Shown here: piece after piece, positions 21,628 through 31,965 of the stretch
How the letters are laid out: every line of letters starts with the position of its first letter
How positions within the stretch are numbered: the stretch's first letter is position 1
Notes under the pieces: generated by a model
What the model was told of the DNA's origin: nothing
What the model saw: only the letters and a program-made list of their open reading frames with translations
Databases searched by the model: none
Translations under genes and position numbers: made by a program
Source: Ochlerotatus camptorhynchus
Lineage: Eukaryota; Arthropoda; Insecta; Diptera; Culicidae
Assembly: GCF_037179485.1 (NCBI RefSeq)
Contig: NW_027041058.1
Location: forward strand, 4,311,501 to 4,375,500
Direction: 5' to 3'
DNA length: 64,000 bases

Positions 21628-24600
21628 TCACTTCTTCTCTCTCAAACCGCTCATTTCGTCCAGCTTTTGTCGCAGTTCAAGCAGTTCCCGATCCGGCACG
21701 TACCGTCCGTCGTCCACGTCGCTGCTGTGCTCACTCACCGTGAGCGTAACCCCTTCCGGCAGAGCGGCTTGCAGTACACGCAGAAAAGTGGGATACAGCG
21801 GAGCCTGGAGGTTTGCGATTTGAACATTGCGCTCGTAAGTCGTCAGTTTGTATTCGCTCTCGATGACCGCTGAAGCCGGTTTGAACTTCTGCACGTTACG
21901 CTTTTGTGGCGGCTGCGCCCAGCACTCGGCAATGTCTAGGTCCATTTTGTCGGCTACGTTGTGCACGAAGCGCTGGTAGCTCTCAAGGATCGGATAATCG
22001 TAGCCCTTGATGGTGAAATTCAGCGTATTGTGCAGCGGGTATTTGGGCCGAAGTTTCTGGAATTGAGAGGAAAAATAACAATGGAATTTTTAGTAGTTTG
22101 GTGAATGGTATTTGCAGAAACTACAGAAAGACGCCTGCAGGCATTCGAATAATAATTATCATGCACAATCGCAGATGCTCTCTTCGGTTTTGTAGACGAT
22201 TTCGATATCATCGGAATTGAGTGTGCACGGAGTAAAGTTGAAGATGATACACGCATAGAGGTAACTCTAGGACCGGAAGGTCCCGAAGATATGTGCTCAA
22301 CTTTTTGGCACAGCTCTGGTACTCTCTTCGGTCCCAAGCTAATCGATGCACCCCTCGAAACATAGGAAAATCTAATAACCCCTCATTTTATCTGTCAAAA
22401 TTTCATAGCGAATCAAAACAAACATTGTGTAGTACTAGAATTTTGACTAGAATGGGGTGCGTTAATCGTTTGCTTGGGACCAATAGCACAAACGAAGTGA
22501 CAGACGAAGCGGCTCGAAAACTTTGGTGACTAATACCAACAATCAATACGAAACTAACGATTTTAAATTGGCTCACCACTTTAGTAGCCTATTGGTCCCA
22601 AGCAAACGATTAACGTGCCCTATTCTAGTTGAAATTCTATTACTACACTATGTTTGTTTTGATTCGCTATGAAAGTTTGACAGATAACATCAGGGGTGTG
22701 TGGATTCATGCAGAACATGCAGGGGTGAGTGAAATAGCTTGGGACTGCTTGGGACCGTTGTTCTGGTACTGAGTGAGCCAAAAATAATAATGATTTTCTT
22801 CAGGACCCAGTGGTCTTAGAGTTACCTCTATGCTAATACCAACAATCAATACGAAACTAACGATTTTAAATTGGCTCACCACTTTAGTAGCCTATTGGTC
22901 CCAAGCAAACGATTAACGTACCCTATTCTAGTTGAAATTCTATTACTACACTATGTTTGTTTTGATTCGCTATGAAAGTTTGACAGATAACATCAGGGGT
23001 GTGTGGATTCATGCAGAACATGCAGGGGTGAGTGAAATAGCTTGGGACTGCTTGGGACCGTTGTTCTGGTACTGAGTGAGCCAAAAATAATAATGATTTT
23101 CTTCGGGACCCAGTGGTCTTAGAGTTACCTCTATGCTAATACCTTGTACAGACATACAAAGTTCACTGTTGTACTACCGTTGTACCATAGAGGTAACTCT
23201 AAGACCACTGGGTCCCGAAGAAAATCATTATTATTTTTGGCTCACTCAGTACCAGAACAACGGTCCCAAGCAGTCCCAAGCTATTTCACTCACCCCTGCA
23301 TGTTCTGCATGAATCCACACACCCCTGATGTTATCTGTCAAACTTTCATAGCGAATCAAAACAAACATAGTGTAGTAATAGAATTTCAACTAGAATAGGG
23401 TACGTTAATCGTTTGCTTGGGACCAATAGGCTACTAAAGTGGTGAGCCAATTTAAAATCGTTAGTTTCGTATTGATTGTTGGTTGTACTGCTTTAAGCTA
23501 GTACCACAAATTGTACGTTTTGAGGTACATGATTAAAGGAGTACAACGGTACTAATTTGTATGTCTGTCTGTGGTATAACTTGCAATTTCAATTTTTCAG
23601 TGTACCACATGGCAACATCACTACTACCAACAATCAATACGAAACTAACGATTTTAAATTGGCTCACTACTTGACTAGCCTATTGGTCCCAAGCAAACGA
23701 TTAACGTACCCTATTCTAGTTGAAATTCTATTACTACACTATGTTTGTTTTGATTCGCTATGAAAGTTTGACTTATCAAAACAACTATAAAAAATGAACT
23801 TTCCGGCTGAAAATATCACAGAGGGTTTTGACTCACTCTGTGCGCGAACGTCGTTTACTCAGAAGTGAGTAAAGTGCGCCTACTCACTTTTGAGTAGCCA
23901 TACTTCCCACTGAAATGAGCATGCTAGACTCAATTTGAGTTGTTGCGAGTTACCTTGAATACTCGCGTATATATAATGGACAGGAATGGACTATACTAAT
24001 TAATAAGTGAACCCGGTTTTACTCATTTAGGCTCTGAACCATTTGGTGGATTATTTTAACTTTTGGTTAAAATTTGACAGATGAAAAGTTATCGATTAAC
24101 CCTGCTATCCGAGCATGGTTATTTCTGACAGACAAGAAGTTAAATTTTGACAACCGTGGCTCGAAAACCGGTCGATCGACAGCACGGGGATTTTCGAACA
24201 TAGAAAATAACTTTCGAAATGTCACTTTTAACCACGAGTTAAATTTAACTCGGCAAATGGTTCACAGCCTTAATGAATGAAGACACTTTTCTTCAAAATG
24301 GGTAATTTTTCAATAATTAATGGGTACTTTCAAGTTAGCGTGAAACCTGTTTTCACCAGCAAAATTTGAAACTGCATCATCAAGCCTTTTTTTTCAAGAT
24401 GGCTAGAAAAGGCTAAGTTTTGATAAATTTTCTCTGGTTTGGTCTACACATTTGAAACGCTTTCAAATTCAGTTTGTGAATTCTTTTGGCGCCATAGCTC
24501 TGAAGTTTTTTTTTGTCACTGTTTGAATGGATCAATACTAACTGCAATATTTGGTTAAATTGTTTGATTGGAGCCGAAAATGACTCGTCCTTCAGGTAAA

Positions 24601-25215
24601 AAACCTACTCGCAACCCGAGAGGACTAGGTGCGACAAGAGCGGGACAAGCTGCGGAAGATCAAGAATTCGTACCTACGGCACCCACCGGTAGGAACAGCA
24701 CAGCTCGGCGACGTTCTGCATCGGAAACAAGGGAATCCCGTACGTCAACCCGATCTGCACAGGACCGTCGAAGCAATTCCGAACCCCGAGGCGTGCTCCA
24801 CGAAATCTACCGGTTGCAAAATTCTGTTGGATTGTTGATCCCTAAGCTGCCGTTTGCACGAGTAATCCGCGAGGTATTGCAGCAATATAGTGGGCAAAAC
24901 ATGCGCATCACACCGGAATGCTTGATGGCCATGCAAGAGGCTTCGGAAATATTTCTTGTGCATTTATTCGAGGATTCCCATCTTTGCACTCTGCACCGAC
25001 AAAGGGTCACGGTGACGAAAAAGGATATGCAGTTGGCGTTGGCTCTCCGGAAGCCGGTGTAGGACTTACCTCCAAGTAATCGGGCTCATACATGCTGCTG
25101 AAGTGGCGGACAACGTTGCCGGTGGCCAAAAAGCGATGGGTTATCTTCAAAGGGGGGAATATTGAACGAAGCGGGTGCACCGAGAACGAAACAAAATATT
25201 TTTAGTTAACTGCAT
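21628..25215 (-). CDS. mRpL48: Mitochondrial ribosomal protein L48
   Basis: Component of the mitochondrial large ribosomal subunit. Exon 1 is 25215-25070 and exon 2 is 22056-21628, with a GT-AG intron of 3,013 bp (22057-25069), both phase 0. Exon 1 encodes a basic presequence (MQLTKNILFRSRCTR) and ends in HFSSMYEPDYLE. Exon 2 carries the S10-like core (LNFTIKGYDYPILESYQ, AECWAQPPQKRNVQKFKP, YERNVQIANLQAPLYPTFLR, LPEGVTLTV) and the family C-terminus (RYVPDRELLELRQKL). Oddity: exon 1 is one base short of an open frame. A run of six C (+ strand six G, about 25152-25157) would need a seventh to join the ATG to the conserved part. This could be an assembly error or a real frameshift. The intron contains the Cid2 gene on the opposite strand and several MITEs. 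Confidence 0.85.
22254..22486 (-). repeat. Truncated copy of the CATAGAGG repeat
   Basis: Starts CATAGAGGTAACTCTAGG and breaks off where a 43-bp end of the CACAAACGAAG MITE (22487-22529) begins. It is a diverged member of the family seen complete at 22537-22832. Strand sign is arbitrary. Confidence 0.75.
22537..22832 (+). mobile_element. 296-bp CATAGAGG/CAACAATC repeat, tandem copy A
   Basis: Begins CAACAATCAATACG, ends ...ACCTCTATG. The 7-bp word CTAATAC precedes it (22530-22536), separates it from copy B (22833-22839) and follows copy B. No ORF. Confidence 0.85.
22840..23135 (+). mobile_element. 296-bp CATAGAGG/CAACAATC repeat, tandem copy B
   Basis: Almost identical to copy A (two differences noticed), same orientation, followed by CTAATAC at 23136-23142. 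Confidence 0.85.
23148..23567. mobile_element. MITE with CAGACATACAAA ends, interrupted
   Basis: Inverted ends (ACAGACATACAAAGTTC... and ...TTTGTATGTCTGTCTG, with GTACAACGGTAC near the right end) bracket a 296-bp repeat copy at 23186-23481. The true element is therefore about 120 bp. Confidence 0.6.
23186..23481 (-). mobile_element. 296-bp CATAGAGG/CAACAATC repeat, inverted copy
   Basis: Same family in the opposite orientation, with its own 7-bp duplication GTTGTAC at 23179-23185 and 23482-23488. Confidence 0.88.
23628..23773 (+). repeat. Truncated copy of the 296-bp repeat
   Basis: Starts CAACAATCAATACG and ends at GAAAGTTTGAC. It follows a fragment of the 407-bp hAT-like MITE (TTTTTCAGTGTACCACATGG). 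Confidence 0.75.
24030..24269. mobile_element. MITE with TTA duplication upstream of Cid2
   Basis: Ends GGCTCTGAACCATTTG / CAAATGGTTCACAGCC with TTA on both sides (24027-24029, 24270-24272). No coding capacity. PIF/Harbinger-like by its target duplication. Confidence 0.7.
24580..25062 (+). CDS. Cid2: Centromeric histone H3 variant (CENP-A/Cid), paralog 2
   Basis: Second predicted CENP-A, 160 residues, no introns. The ATG at 24580 is the first in frame. The tail (residues 1-73) is rich in Arg, Ser and Thr (RNSTARRRSASETRESRTST). The histone fold begins about residue 75: HEIYRLQNSVGLLIPKLPFA, RVIREVLQQYSGQNMRITPE, then MQEASEIFLVHLFEDSHLC and HRQRVTVTKKDMQLALALR. Loop 1 is about one residue longer than canonical H3, shorter than in Cid1. 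The gene lies entirely inside the intron of mRpL48 on the other strand. Its TAG (25060-25062) is 7 nt from the mRpL48 exon 1 boundary, so its 3' UTR must be antisense to mRpL48 exon 1. Tail and loop 1 exclude canonical H3; the paralog number is my choice. Confidence 0.9.
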   Translation: MTRPSGKKPTRNPRGLGATRAGQAAEDQEFVPTAPTGRNSTARRRSASETRESRTSTRSAQDRRSNSEPRGVLHEIYRLQNSVGLLIPKLPFARVIREVLQQYSGQNMRITPECLMAMQEASEIFLVHLFEDSHLCTLHRQRVTVTKKDMQLALALRKPV

Positions 25216-25560
25216 TGTTATTTCAGATGTTCATGGCCGACTTACCTGCCGAAGCATATTTTTTCTTTTATTTTAATGTTTTTTGCTGGATTATTTACTC
25301 TTTTTTAAGTTACACTGAACTTTGCAGCACATCTCTAATGTTTGTTACCGTAAAATTGCTGTCAAAACGTCATTTGAGGTTATGTTAATTGTTTATGTAA
25401 CATATATGCACAGTGGGTGAACGTTGCTTACAAAATGCGCAGATTTGAATTTTAATGCGATTTAATTTTAATTAATATGACCGAATAAATGTAACAAATA
25501 ACAACACAATGAAATTAGTCCTGTTGATTGAAAGTCTATAATTTATTATCACTCTCCCAT

Positions 25561-27111
25561 TCAAACGAAAGCCTTACATAAAGCAAGGGTATGATCCACC
25601 CCGCAGCTGATTTTCAGCACCCGGGCGCTGACGGCCACCTTGAGGGGAAAGAATTGATCCTGCTTGTGGCCGAATCCTAGACAACCGTACCGATTGTGGC
25701 CCCACATATACAGATCGTCCTGATCGTTGATTGCTCCGCAGTGTGTTAGTCCAGCTGATATGGCCCGAACCCGTACGTTGGGATTGAAATCATTCCGCCC
25801 AAACAGAGTGGCCGGGATCTGCGTTGGTCGCGGTTGATGACCCACCTCGGGACCGAAGCCTAAGATGCCATAGCCCCAGGCGAACACGTCGCCATTTTCT
25901 GAAACGATTGGAATGTCCCCTGATCTTCAATTTTGGCAATTATATCAAACGTACCGTTCAGTGCCAGACAGAAGGAACCTCCAGCAGCGATGTCCGTAAT
26001 TTTGCCACACTCCTTCAGGAAGTCCAAATGAAGTGGAAAATTTATTTGAGGATTATCGTCTGAATCCGTAGCCAACTGACCGTATTCTGTGTTACCCCAA
26101 CCAAAGACTTCTCCCTTATCTGTTAATATACAACACTATTTCGATTATATCGGTAACAACCGTCTATCCATCAAACTAACCGTTCAACGCCAACACCGTA
26201 TCGGACGTTCCAGTAACTTTGCAGATTTTCTCCCCCTTCAGATCTCCTTCAACCGACGAAGGCGTGCTCACTAGGCCAAATGTTCCCTGTCCGGTTTGAC
26301 CGTCATCGCTCCATCCACAGGAATACAAACGTCCCGATTCCGTCAGAAAGAAGCTGTGATCCTGACCGCAGTCTACCTCCACGACCGGATCGTCTTGCCT
26401 ACCACCGAGGTCCTTTATCCTATTGATCACAGGCGCGTTTAAATAATCCTCATCTTTGACAATGTCCCTTCCACATTGCCCATAGGCGTTATTTCCAAAA
26501 GCATAAACTACTCCTTCCTTCCCCAGTGCCAGGTGGTGTGCCCTCCCGGCGGCCACCTTAACAATTTCGACCACCTTCTCGTTGCCTTCCACGGCGGCAA
26601 AATCAATCGGTGCCGGGTAAATCAATAGCTCGAACGGTTTCCGGTGCTGTCCACCCAGCTTGTGATACCCGATCTGTGAATCCGTGTTGATTCCCGTTCC
26701 CCAGAGGCTCTTCCCATTGCGACATTTGGCGGCGAACACGGAAAAGCCATACCCAGCGGCCACGTCCAGTATGTCTCGGTTTTCGGCGAAATTTAACCGA
26801 CTCGGATGCTGCACTACATCAGTGTGCGCCTTGGCTTGCTTCTTGAGCGATGTTTGCACCCCGAGGGCACCGGTGGCGGCCAAACCCCATACGTACACTC
26901 GAGTGTCGGTCGATTTGGCGATCGGATACTCGTGCACTTGATGGAAAAGAAAATAACAAATTGAGAACAAGAATGCGGTGATTCTGGAGAATGTCCTACC
27001 TGGGATCTTTGACTGGTCTTGCCGGAGAACGGATCGCCGCGCGTGAGAAGTGTACTTACAAGCCGGTTGATATCGGACGATTTGTGCGGGAATTCTCAGA
27101 ACCCGGATCAT
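25561..27111 (-). CDS. RCC1L: RCC1L/WBSCR16-like mitochondrial RCC1-repeat protein
   Basis: RCC1-repeat beta-propeller; the mammalian RCC1L acts inside mitochondria in mitoribosome and rRNA processing. Exons: 27111-27000, 26936-26181, 26119-25955 and 25898-25561, with GT-AG introns of 63, 61 and 56 bp, giving 456 residues. The N-terminus is basic (MIRVLRIPAQIVRYQPACKY), as for a mitochondrial presequence. RCC1 repeat signatures follow: VYVWGLAATGALG, AAGYGFSVFA, VAAGRAHHLALG, YAFGNNAYGQCG, VDCGQDHSFFL, YSCGWSDDGQTGQG, FGWGNTEYGQL, MWGHNRYGCLGFG and ISCGVDHTLALC. On the - strand AATAAA lies at 25547-25542. It is in tandem with mRpL48, another mitoribosome gene, 345 bp away. Nuclear RCC1 is less likely because of the presequence-like start and the YHKLGG insertion. 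Confidence 0.9.
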
Positions 27112-27211
27112 TATTATTTATAATTAGTTATTCTAGTTACTGTAAAAGCAAGTAAATGCACATTAACTTTTCAAATTGAAGCTATCAAGTTCTTGTTGTG
27201 TCGTTCTGCAG

Positions 27212-27452
27212 AATTCAGTGCCAACTTTTCAAAGGGGCGTAATTGCATTTGTAAACAATGACTTTCGCCTTCGATTTCTCGCGAATGAAAGCTCACTCAT
27301 GGAAATGAACGACACCAACAGGTAGAGGAATGTTTCCTGTCCCAGCTAGCATTGATAATTTGGAGGGGTGGGCTTTTATTAGCGAGAAATCGACGGCTAA
27401 AGCCATTGTTTACAAAAGCAATTACGCCCCTTTGAAATGTTGGCACTGAATT
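27212..27452. mobile_element. Foldback element with GTAAACAATG core
   Basis: Inverted ends: AATTCAGTGCCAACTTTTCA, then GGGGCGTAATTGCATTTGTA and AACAATG on the left, with the complement on the right. Total 241 bp. It shares the inner word GTAAACAATG with foldbacks at 37550-40046 and 46311-46532. Confidence 0.8.
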
Positions 27453-27653
27453 GATGATGCATTAATAACAACAAAATGCAGAACTAAAATCAAAAGGAAA
27501 CCGATAAGCGTTATTGTGACAGCTGTTTGTTTTCCCTTTCTCCTCTATTTCGTCGTATGGCACAGGTCTGTACGGTAACAGTTGAGCTCTCATTAATGAC
27601 CTAAAACCTACCCAGTAGGGTAGTTCAAAATCTACTCTCTCTTTCGTTAAGGT

Positions 27654-27979
27654 GCCCCTAATAAAATTGTTATGGTTATTTTGCTTAAGGTTCAATTTAC
27701 TTTGATGCTTTTTGGAAAATTTCAAAAGCAGTTTTTTCCGACGCATTATTTCAGATTGCAAAAAGCTCGCACTATTCGATTCCTTTTGATATTTTAGACA
27801 AAATGACGCAAGCTTTTTGCGTTCTAAAATAATGCGTCGGAAAAAACTGCTTTTGAAATTTTCCAAAAAGCATCAAAGTAAATTGAACCTTAACGACGTG
27901 TTCTGGGTATCTTCCAAACCATTTGTGGAAAAGTTCAATTGTTTGGGTTATCGTTCGTTTATGGTTATTTTTTATTAGG
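27654..27979. mobile_element. MITE with TGCCCCTAATAAAA ends
   Basis: Ends GCCCCTAATAAAA / TTTTTTATTAGGGGC. The interior (GTTATGGTTATTTTGCTTAA, then CGACGTGTTC) matches the relic at 18325-18440. It is interrupted by the TTAA element 27689-27889. Confidence 0.7.
27689..27889. mobile_element. 201-bp palindromic element with TTAA duplication
   Basis: Arms of about 70 bp beginning GGTTCAATTTACTTTGATGC are near-perfect inverted repeats, flanked by TTAA (27685-27688, 27890-27893). The uninterrupted host sequence exists at 18345-18355 (GCTTAACGACG), proving the insertion. TTAA is used by piggyBac and Kolobok; the ends alone do not decide. Confidence 0.85.
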
Positions 27980-29055
27980 GGCAGCGAAGGTGAAAGGCGA
28001 AGTCATTATTTTTTGAAGAATCAGCAGAAAAAGCAGTTTTTTCGTTCAAACCAGAATAACGTTCATGAATGTGTGCTCATTGCATTCTACTTGCCTACCG
28101 GTATCACAGTGAACCAGACAATTAACAAATAAAGATAAAGTCACGAACGAGCTGCAATTTTCATTATGAAAAAAAAAGACGCAAGAAATGGATATTTTTT
28201 AAGCAAAATAACTTGAAAATTTAAAAGTGATCAACTCCGCATTCGCCTTATAAATTTAACATAATTTGCTTGACAATTTGTCGTTATACTCTCGTTGAAA
28301 CCAGGAGGTAAGAAACCACAGAGAAAGCGGGATCTATACCATTCAAAGACTTCTCGCCTAACTTTTCAAAAGGTCCTATCTAACATTTCACTCTTTCCGA
28401 GAAAAACGAGGTTGAAGATTGACAAAATCTTTTTTGATACTATTTTAAACCAAATCAACTTTTGACATTTTTAAGACCTTTAATAGTAAAATGCGATAGT
28501 AAAATTGAAATTGAAATTATAATCTACCCGTTTCATGCATTTTTTTTTCTATGAAAACGTGAAAAATGTTACATAGGACATTTTGCTCTTGTCAAGTGTA
28601 CATTGGACATGTTATATAGGACGTTTTGTTATAATCACAGTTACATAGGACATTTATGTTTTCAACATTATTTGTTTGTTTTTAAGCATTATGAGTGCAT
28701 AATTTAAGTTATACGAGTTAAACGAACAATATGAGTATTGGACAATGCATCAACTTTTTTTCAACGGTATATCGCAACACTGCCCACAGATTGCTTTGGT
28801 CGATCATGAGCTGCTTTTTATTTGATAACAGTGTTATTTTAGGGGCTGTTCATTAACTACGTAGACAGCTTTTCGGTATTCTTGACCCCCGCCCCCTCCC
28901 CATGCGTAGACAATTGTCCATATTAAAATTTTAAAATTTGTATGGGCCGTGGATAATTGTCAACCATACATCTAGTTTTCACTGCAAATCCTATGTATGA
29001 GTGCTCATTGCAAGACAGCCTATATTACGTGATATAGGCTGTAATGTGAAACGGG
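27980..29055. other. Non-coding stretch, old repeats
   Basis: No gene supported. 28565-28660 has three spaced copies of an ACATAGGACATTTT-like word. 28845-28950 (GGGGCTGTTCATTAACTACG, then TAGACA) looks like one end of a MITE. Confidence 0.45.
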
Positions 29056-29062
29056 GTATTAT

Positions 29063-29347
29063 CATAGAGGTAACTCTAAGACAAGTAGGTCCCGAAGAAA
29101 CGTGCTCAACTTTTTGGCTCACCTCTGGTACTATCTTCGGTCCCAAGCTTGTCGAATCACCCCTCGAAACATAGGAAAAACCAATAACCCCTCATTTTAT
29201 CTGTCAAACTTTCATAGCGAATCAAAACAAACATTGCGTAGTACTAGAATTTCGACTAGAATAGGGTACGTTAATCGTTTGCTTGGGACCAATAGGCTAC
29301 TAAAGTGGTGAGCCAATTTAAAATCGTTAGTTTCGTATTGATTGTTG
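29063..29347 (-). mobile_element. 285-bp CATAGAGG/CAACAATC repeat, tandem copy C
   Basis: Begins CATAGAGGTAACTCTAAG, ends ...GATTGTTG. Preceded by GTATTAT (29056-29062), which recurs between copies (29348-29354). A subtype 11 bp shorter than the 22-23 kb copies. Confidence 0.85.
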
Positions 29348-29354
29348 GTATTAT

Positions 29355-29639
29355 CATAGAGGTAACTCTAAGACAAGTAGGTCCCGAAGAAACGTGCTCA
29401 ACTTTTTGGCTCACCTCTGGTACTATCTTCGGTCCCAAGCTTGTCGAATCACCCCTCGAAACATAGGGAAAACCAATAACCCCTCATTTTATCTGTCAAA
29501 CTTTCATAGCGAATCAAAACAAACATTGCATAGTACTAGAATTTCGACTAGAATAGGGTACGTTAATCGTTTGCTTGGGACCAATAGGCTACTAAAGTGG
29601 TAAGCCAATTTAAAATCGTTAGTTTCGTATTGATTGTTG
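29355..29639 (-). mobile_element. 285-bp CATAGAGG/CAACAATC repeat, tandem copy D
   Basis: Nearly identical to copy C, same orientation, followed by GTATTAT at 29640-29646. Confidence 0.85.
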
Positions 29640-29928
29640 GTATTATGGATTAATAAAATTTAACACAAATATAATGAACACATTTCTAGATAAACAGTAA
29701 AATGTCCTATATGCATTGATCGATTCTCTTCCGTTAATAACTCAGCTGTAAAAGCTTTCCCTATTGTGTTTGACGTTTTGGATGCTAGATAAGAACCTCC
29801 TTTATCAAACTATTTTGTAAAATTAACGCAAAATCTGTTTGCATTGCAGTGGTTATCAAAACAGATAGTCCATGAAGAGAATCGATCAAAGCAGATAGGA
29901 CCATTTGAAATGTTCATCGAGATTTAAT

Positions 29929-29998
29929 CATTCTCTCTCTGTCTTCTCTCGCTCTCTCTCGCTCTCTCTCACACTCTCGCTTTCTCGCTCGATCTGTA
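29929..29998 (+). repeat. CT-rich microsatellite
   Basis: Imperfect (TCTC)n/(CGCTCTCT)n pyrimidine tract of about 70 bp. Confidence 0.8.
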
Positions 29999-30120
29999 TC
30001 GTACTCATACGCTCACTGTATCTAGCACTGCCAAGAATACTGTTTGCGCTAGATCATATTCGTGGGTGTAAGTCCTGCGGCCCGGTCATATCAAAGCAGG
30101 ATCTAACGTCTCCAGGTAGT

Positions 30121-31194
30121 TAGAGCAACCGTAACGGTCGTTGTCATTTGCGCGACTATTTTAACAGCGTACAGCGCTCTCATTTTAGTTTAGTCACTCT
30201 TCTCCACACCGGTCGCTGCTATCGCGGTTATCAATTTACTCGCCGTAGTCCGTACCGGTAGTGAGCATTTTGATAAGTCTACGAATAGCAACCTTTCTCC
30301 CGCGCTGCTATCGCGCTGCTAAATTTGGTAACGCGCTTCTCACCGAGAAGCCGACTGCTATTTTAGTTACTCGTATGGCAACCCCCGATACGGTAGCTGC
30401 GCTATGATGAGGGCTGCTAAAATGAGTTTAGCAGCGTACCGTTACGGTTGCTCAGTAGTCATGAAGACAATTCTCCCCTCCGTCGATGCCACTCCGTTCG
30501 TTTAACAAACCACTAAACGATTCAAACCCTCGAATGCTGCCTTTTGCACGCGATAATAAAGCGGCGTCTGTGTTCTAAAAAAGAAAATCTCAGCGACATT
30601 CACTACCCCTCTCGAGACGCTCCTATCCTACCTTCTTCCAATATTTTGAAGTATACGTTTTTGTCCCGTCCAAACACAGTCAGCTGTTCCGTTTACCACG
30701 GTATTCCCGCGTGCAAATCCAGTGTGTGTTGTTCTCTGGGTTGGTCCACGTTCATCCGTATCGCAGCACATTCGGCAGGAGGAGTCTGAAAATTTATTGT
30801 TTATTGTTATCCTTTCTCCAATCAACAGCAAACACATCGCATTGGAATCAGCTGTGATAGATGTAGTGGTTGCCAGAAAACTTTATTTTTCACTCAACGT
30901 TTTGACAACTATGTTGACACGCTGAAACACCTTCTGACACCCAAAAACACCGAAGAAACACAATAAGCACGGACACAAGGTGGCAGAGTGACTTACCCCC
31001 TGGTAGCAACGCATCAGACGGTTGCTATTTCGAATAAACGTCAAAAGTTTGTTTTGCCGGTGTGGAAAACGGTAACTTAAATTATGACTCTGATAGCAAC
31101 GACCGGTGTGGAGATGAGTGATTAAGCCAAAATGGAAACGCTGTGCGTAAGTAAAATAGTGCCGCAAATGGCAACGACTGGTACGGTTGCTCTA
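30121..31194. mobile_element. 1.07-kb TA-flanked element with long inverted repeats
   Basis: Ends TAGAGCAACCGTA / TACGGTTGCTCTA. Inverted arms of about 110 bp include CACACCGGTCGNTGCTATC on the left and GATAGCAACGACCGGTGTGG on the right. A smaller inverted pair with the same end (30123-30453) lies inside, so one copy may sit within another. No transposase frame. Confidence 0.75.
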
Positions 31195-31282
31195 AAGAGT
31201 TCAATTTTATTTGCAATTAATAATGTCACAAAACTATGCATAGGAGGCATCACTGCACTGCAAGCCACTTTTTATTGTTGTG

Positions 31283-31432
31283 TCATAGGATCTATTCTAA
31301 TGTTTTATGCGTGCAACAAATTACATCGTGATGAAGTTTGATTCTAATGTAACGTTAGGTTCTGTTGTCATTAGATGTATTCTGATGTTTTATGCGTGCA
31401 ACAAATTACATCGTGATGAAGTTTGATTCTAC
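31283..31432 (+). repeat. Short direct repeats (about 90-bp unit)
   Basis: ATGTTTTATGCGTGCAACAA and the following ATTACATCGTGATGAAGTTT occur twice. A third, diverged unit (AACGTTTGGTTCTGTTGTC...) lies at 37329-37410, beyond the insertions that split this block. Confidence 0.7.
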
Positions 31433-31703
31433 ACAGCAAAAAAAAAAATGTAATATCGATCAATGTAATTCAAGCTGATGTATGAAATAATGATGTAGGG
31501 TATACGTCCCTAACCTCGGTCTAATATGCAGCCATCGATTACGTTTTTAATCATAACTCATCAATTAATTTACCTGCAAACGATATTCTACTGCTAAATG
31601 GTATGCTTAGATATGCTTATTATGTCGTTTGCTACCAGAAACCACGAAAAGTTGAAAAACTTACTTTTTTTGAGACAATAACTCACCAGGGAAATGTATG
31701 TAA

Positions 31704-31863
31704 TGTGGGAAGATCGAGTAGCCCCTCGGTGTAACTTGCGAAAAATTCAGTTCTCACCCAACCGTTACACAAAGTGTCTCGCGTGTGCGCGTTGTATTAA
31801 TTAATTTGATAATAAAGTTACTTTTTCCGATATTCTCTCAACTCTAAACCCTTCCGTCTTACA
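31704..31863 (+). repeat. 5' LTR of the intact Ty3/gypsy element
   Basis: 160 bp, TG...CA; contains AATAAAG near its middle. Identical to the 3' LTR. Confidence 0.95.
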
Positions 31864-31965
31864 TGGGGGCTCGTCCGGGAAGGAGAGTTGTTGAGACAGT
31901 GAACGCGATGTGATTTAATTTCGCTTAAATTAATCACAAGAAGTACGACGCAAATCGCATTCAAG

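Noticed and set aside
25561..27111. Nuclear RCC1 (Ran exchange factor)
   Set aside because: The basic presequence-like N-terminus and repeat layout fit the mitochondrial RCC1L group better.
22537..29639. CRISPR-like array of direct repeats
   Set aside because: Repeats are about 290 bp with 7-bp separators and occur in a eukaryote; they are transposable elements.
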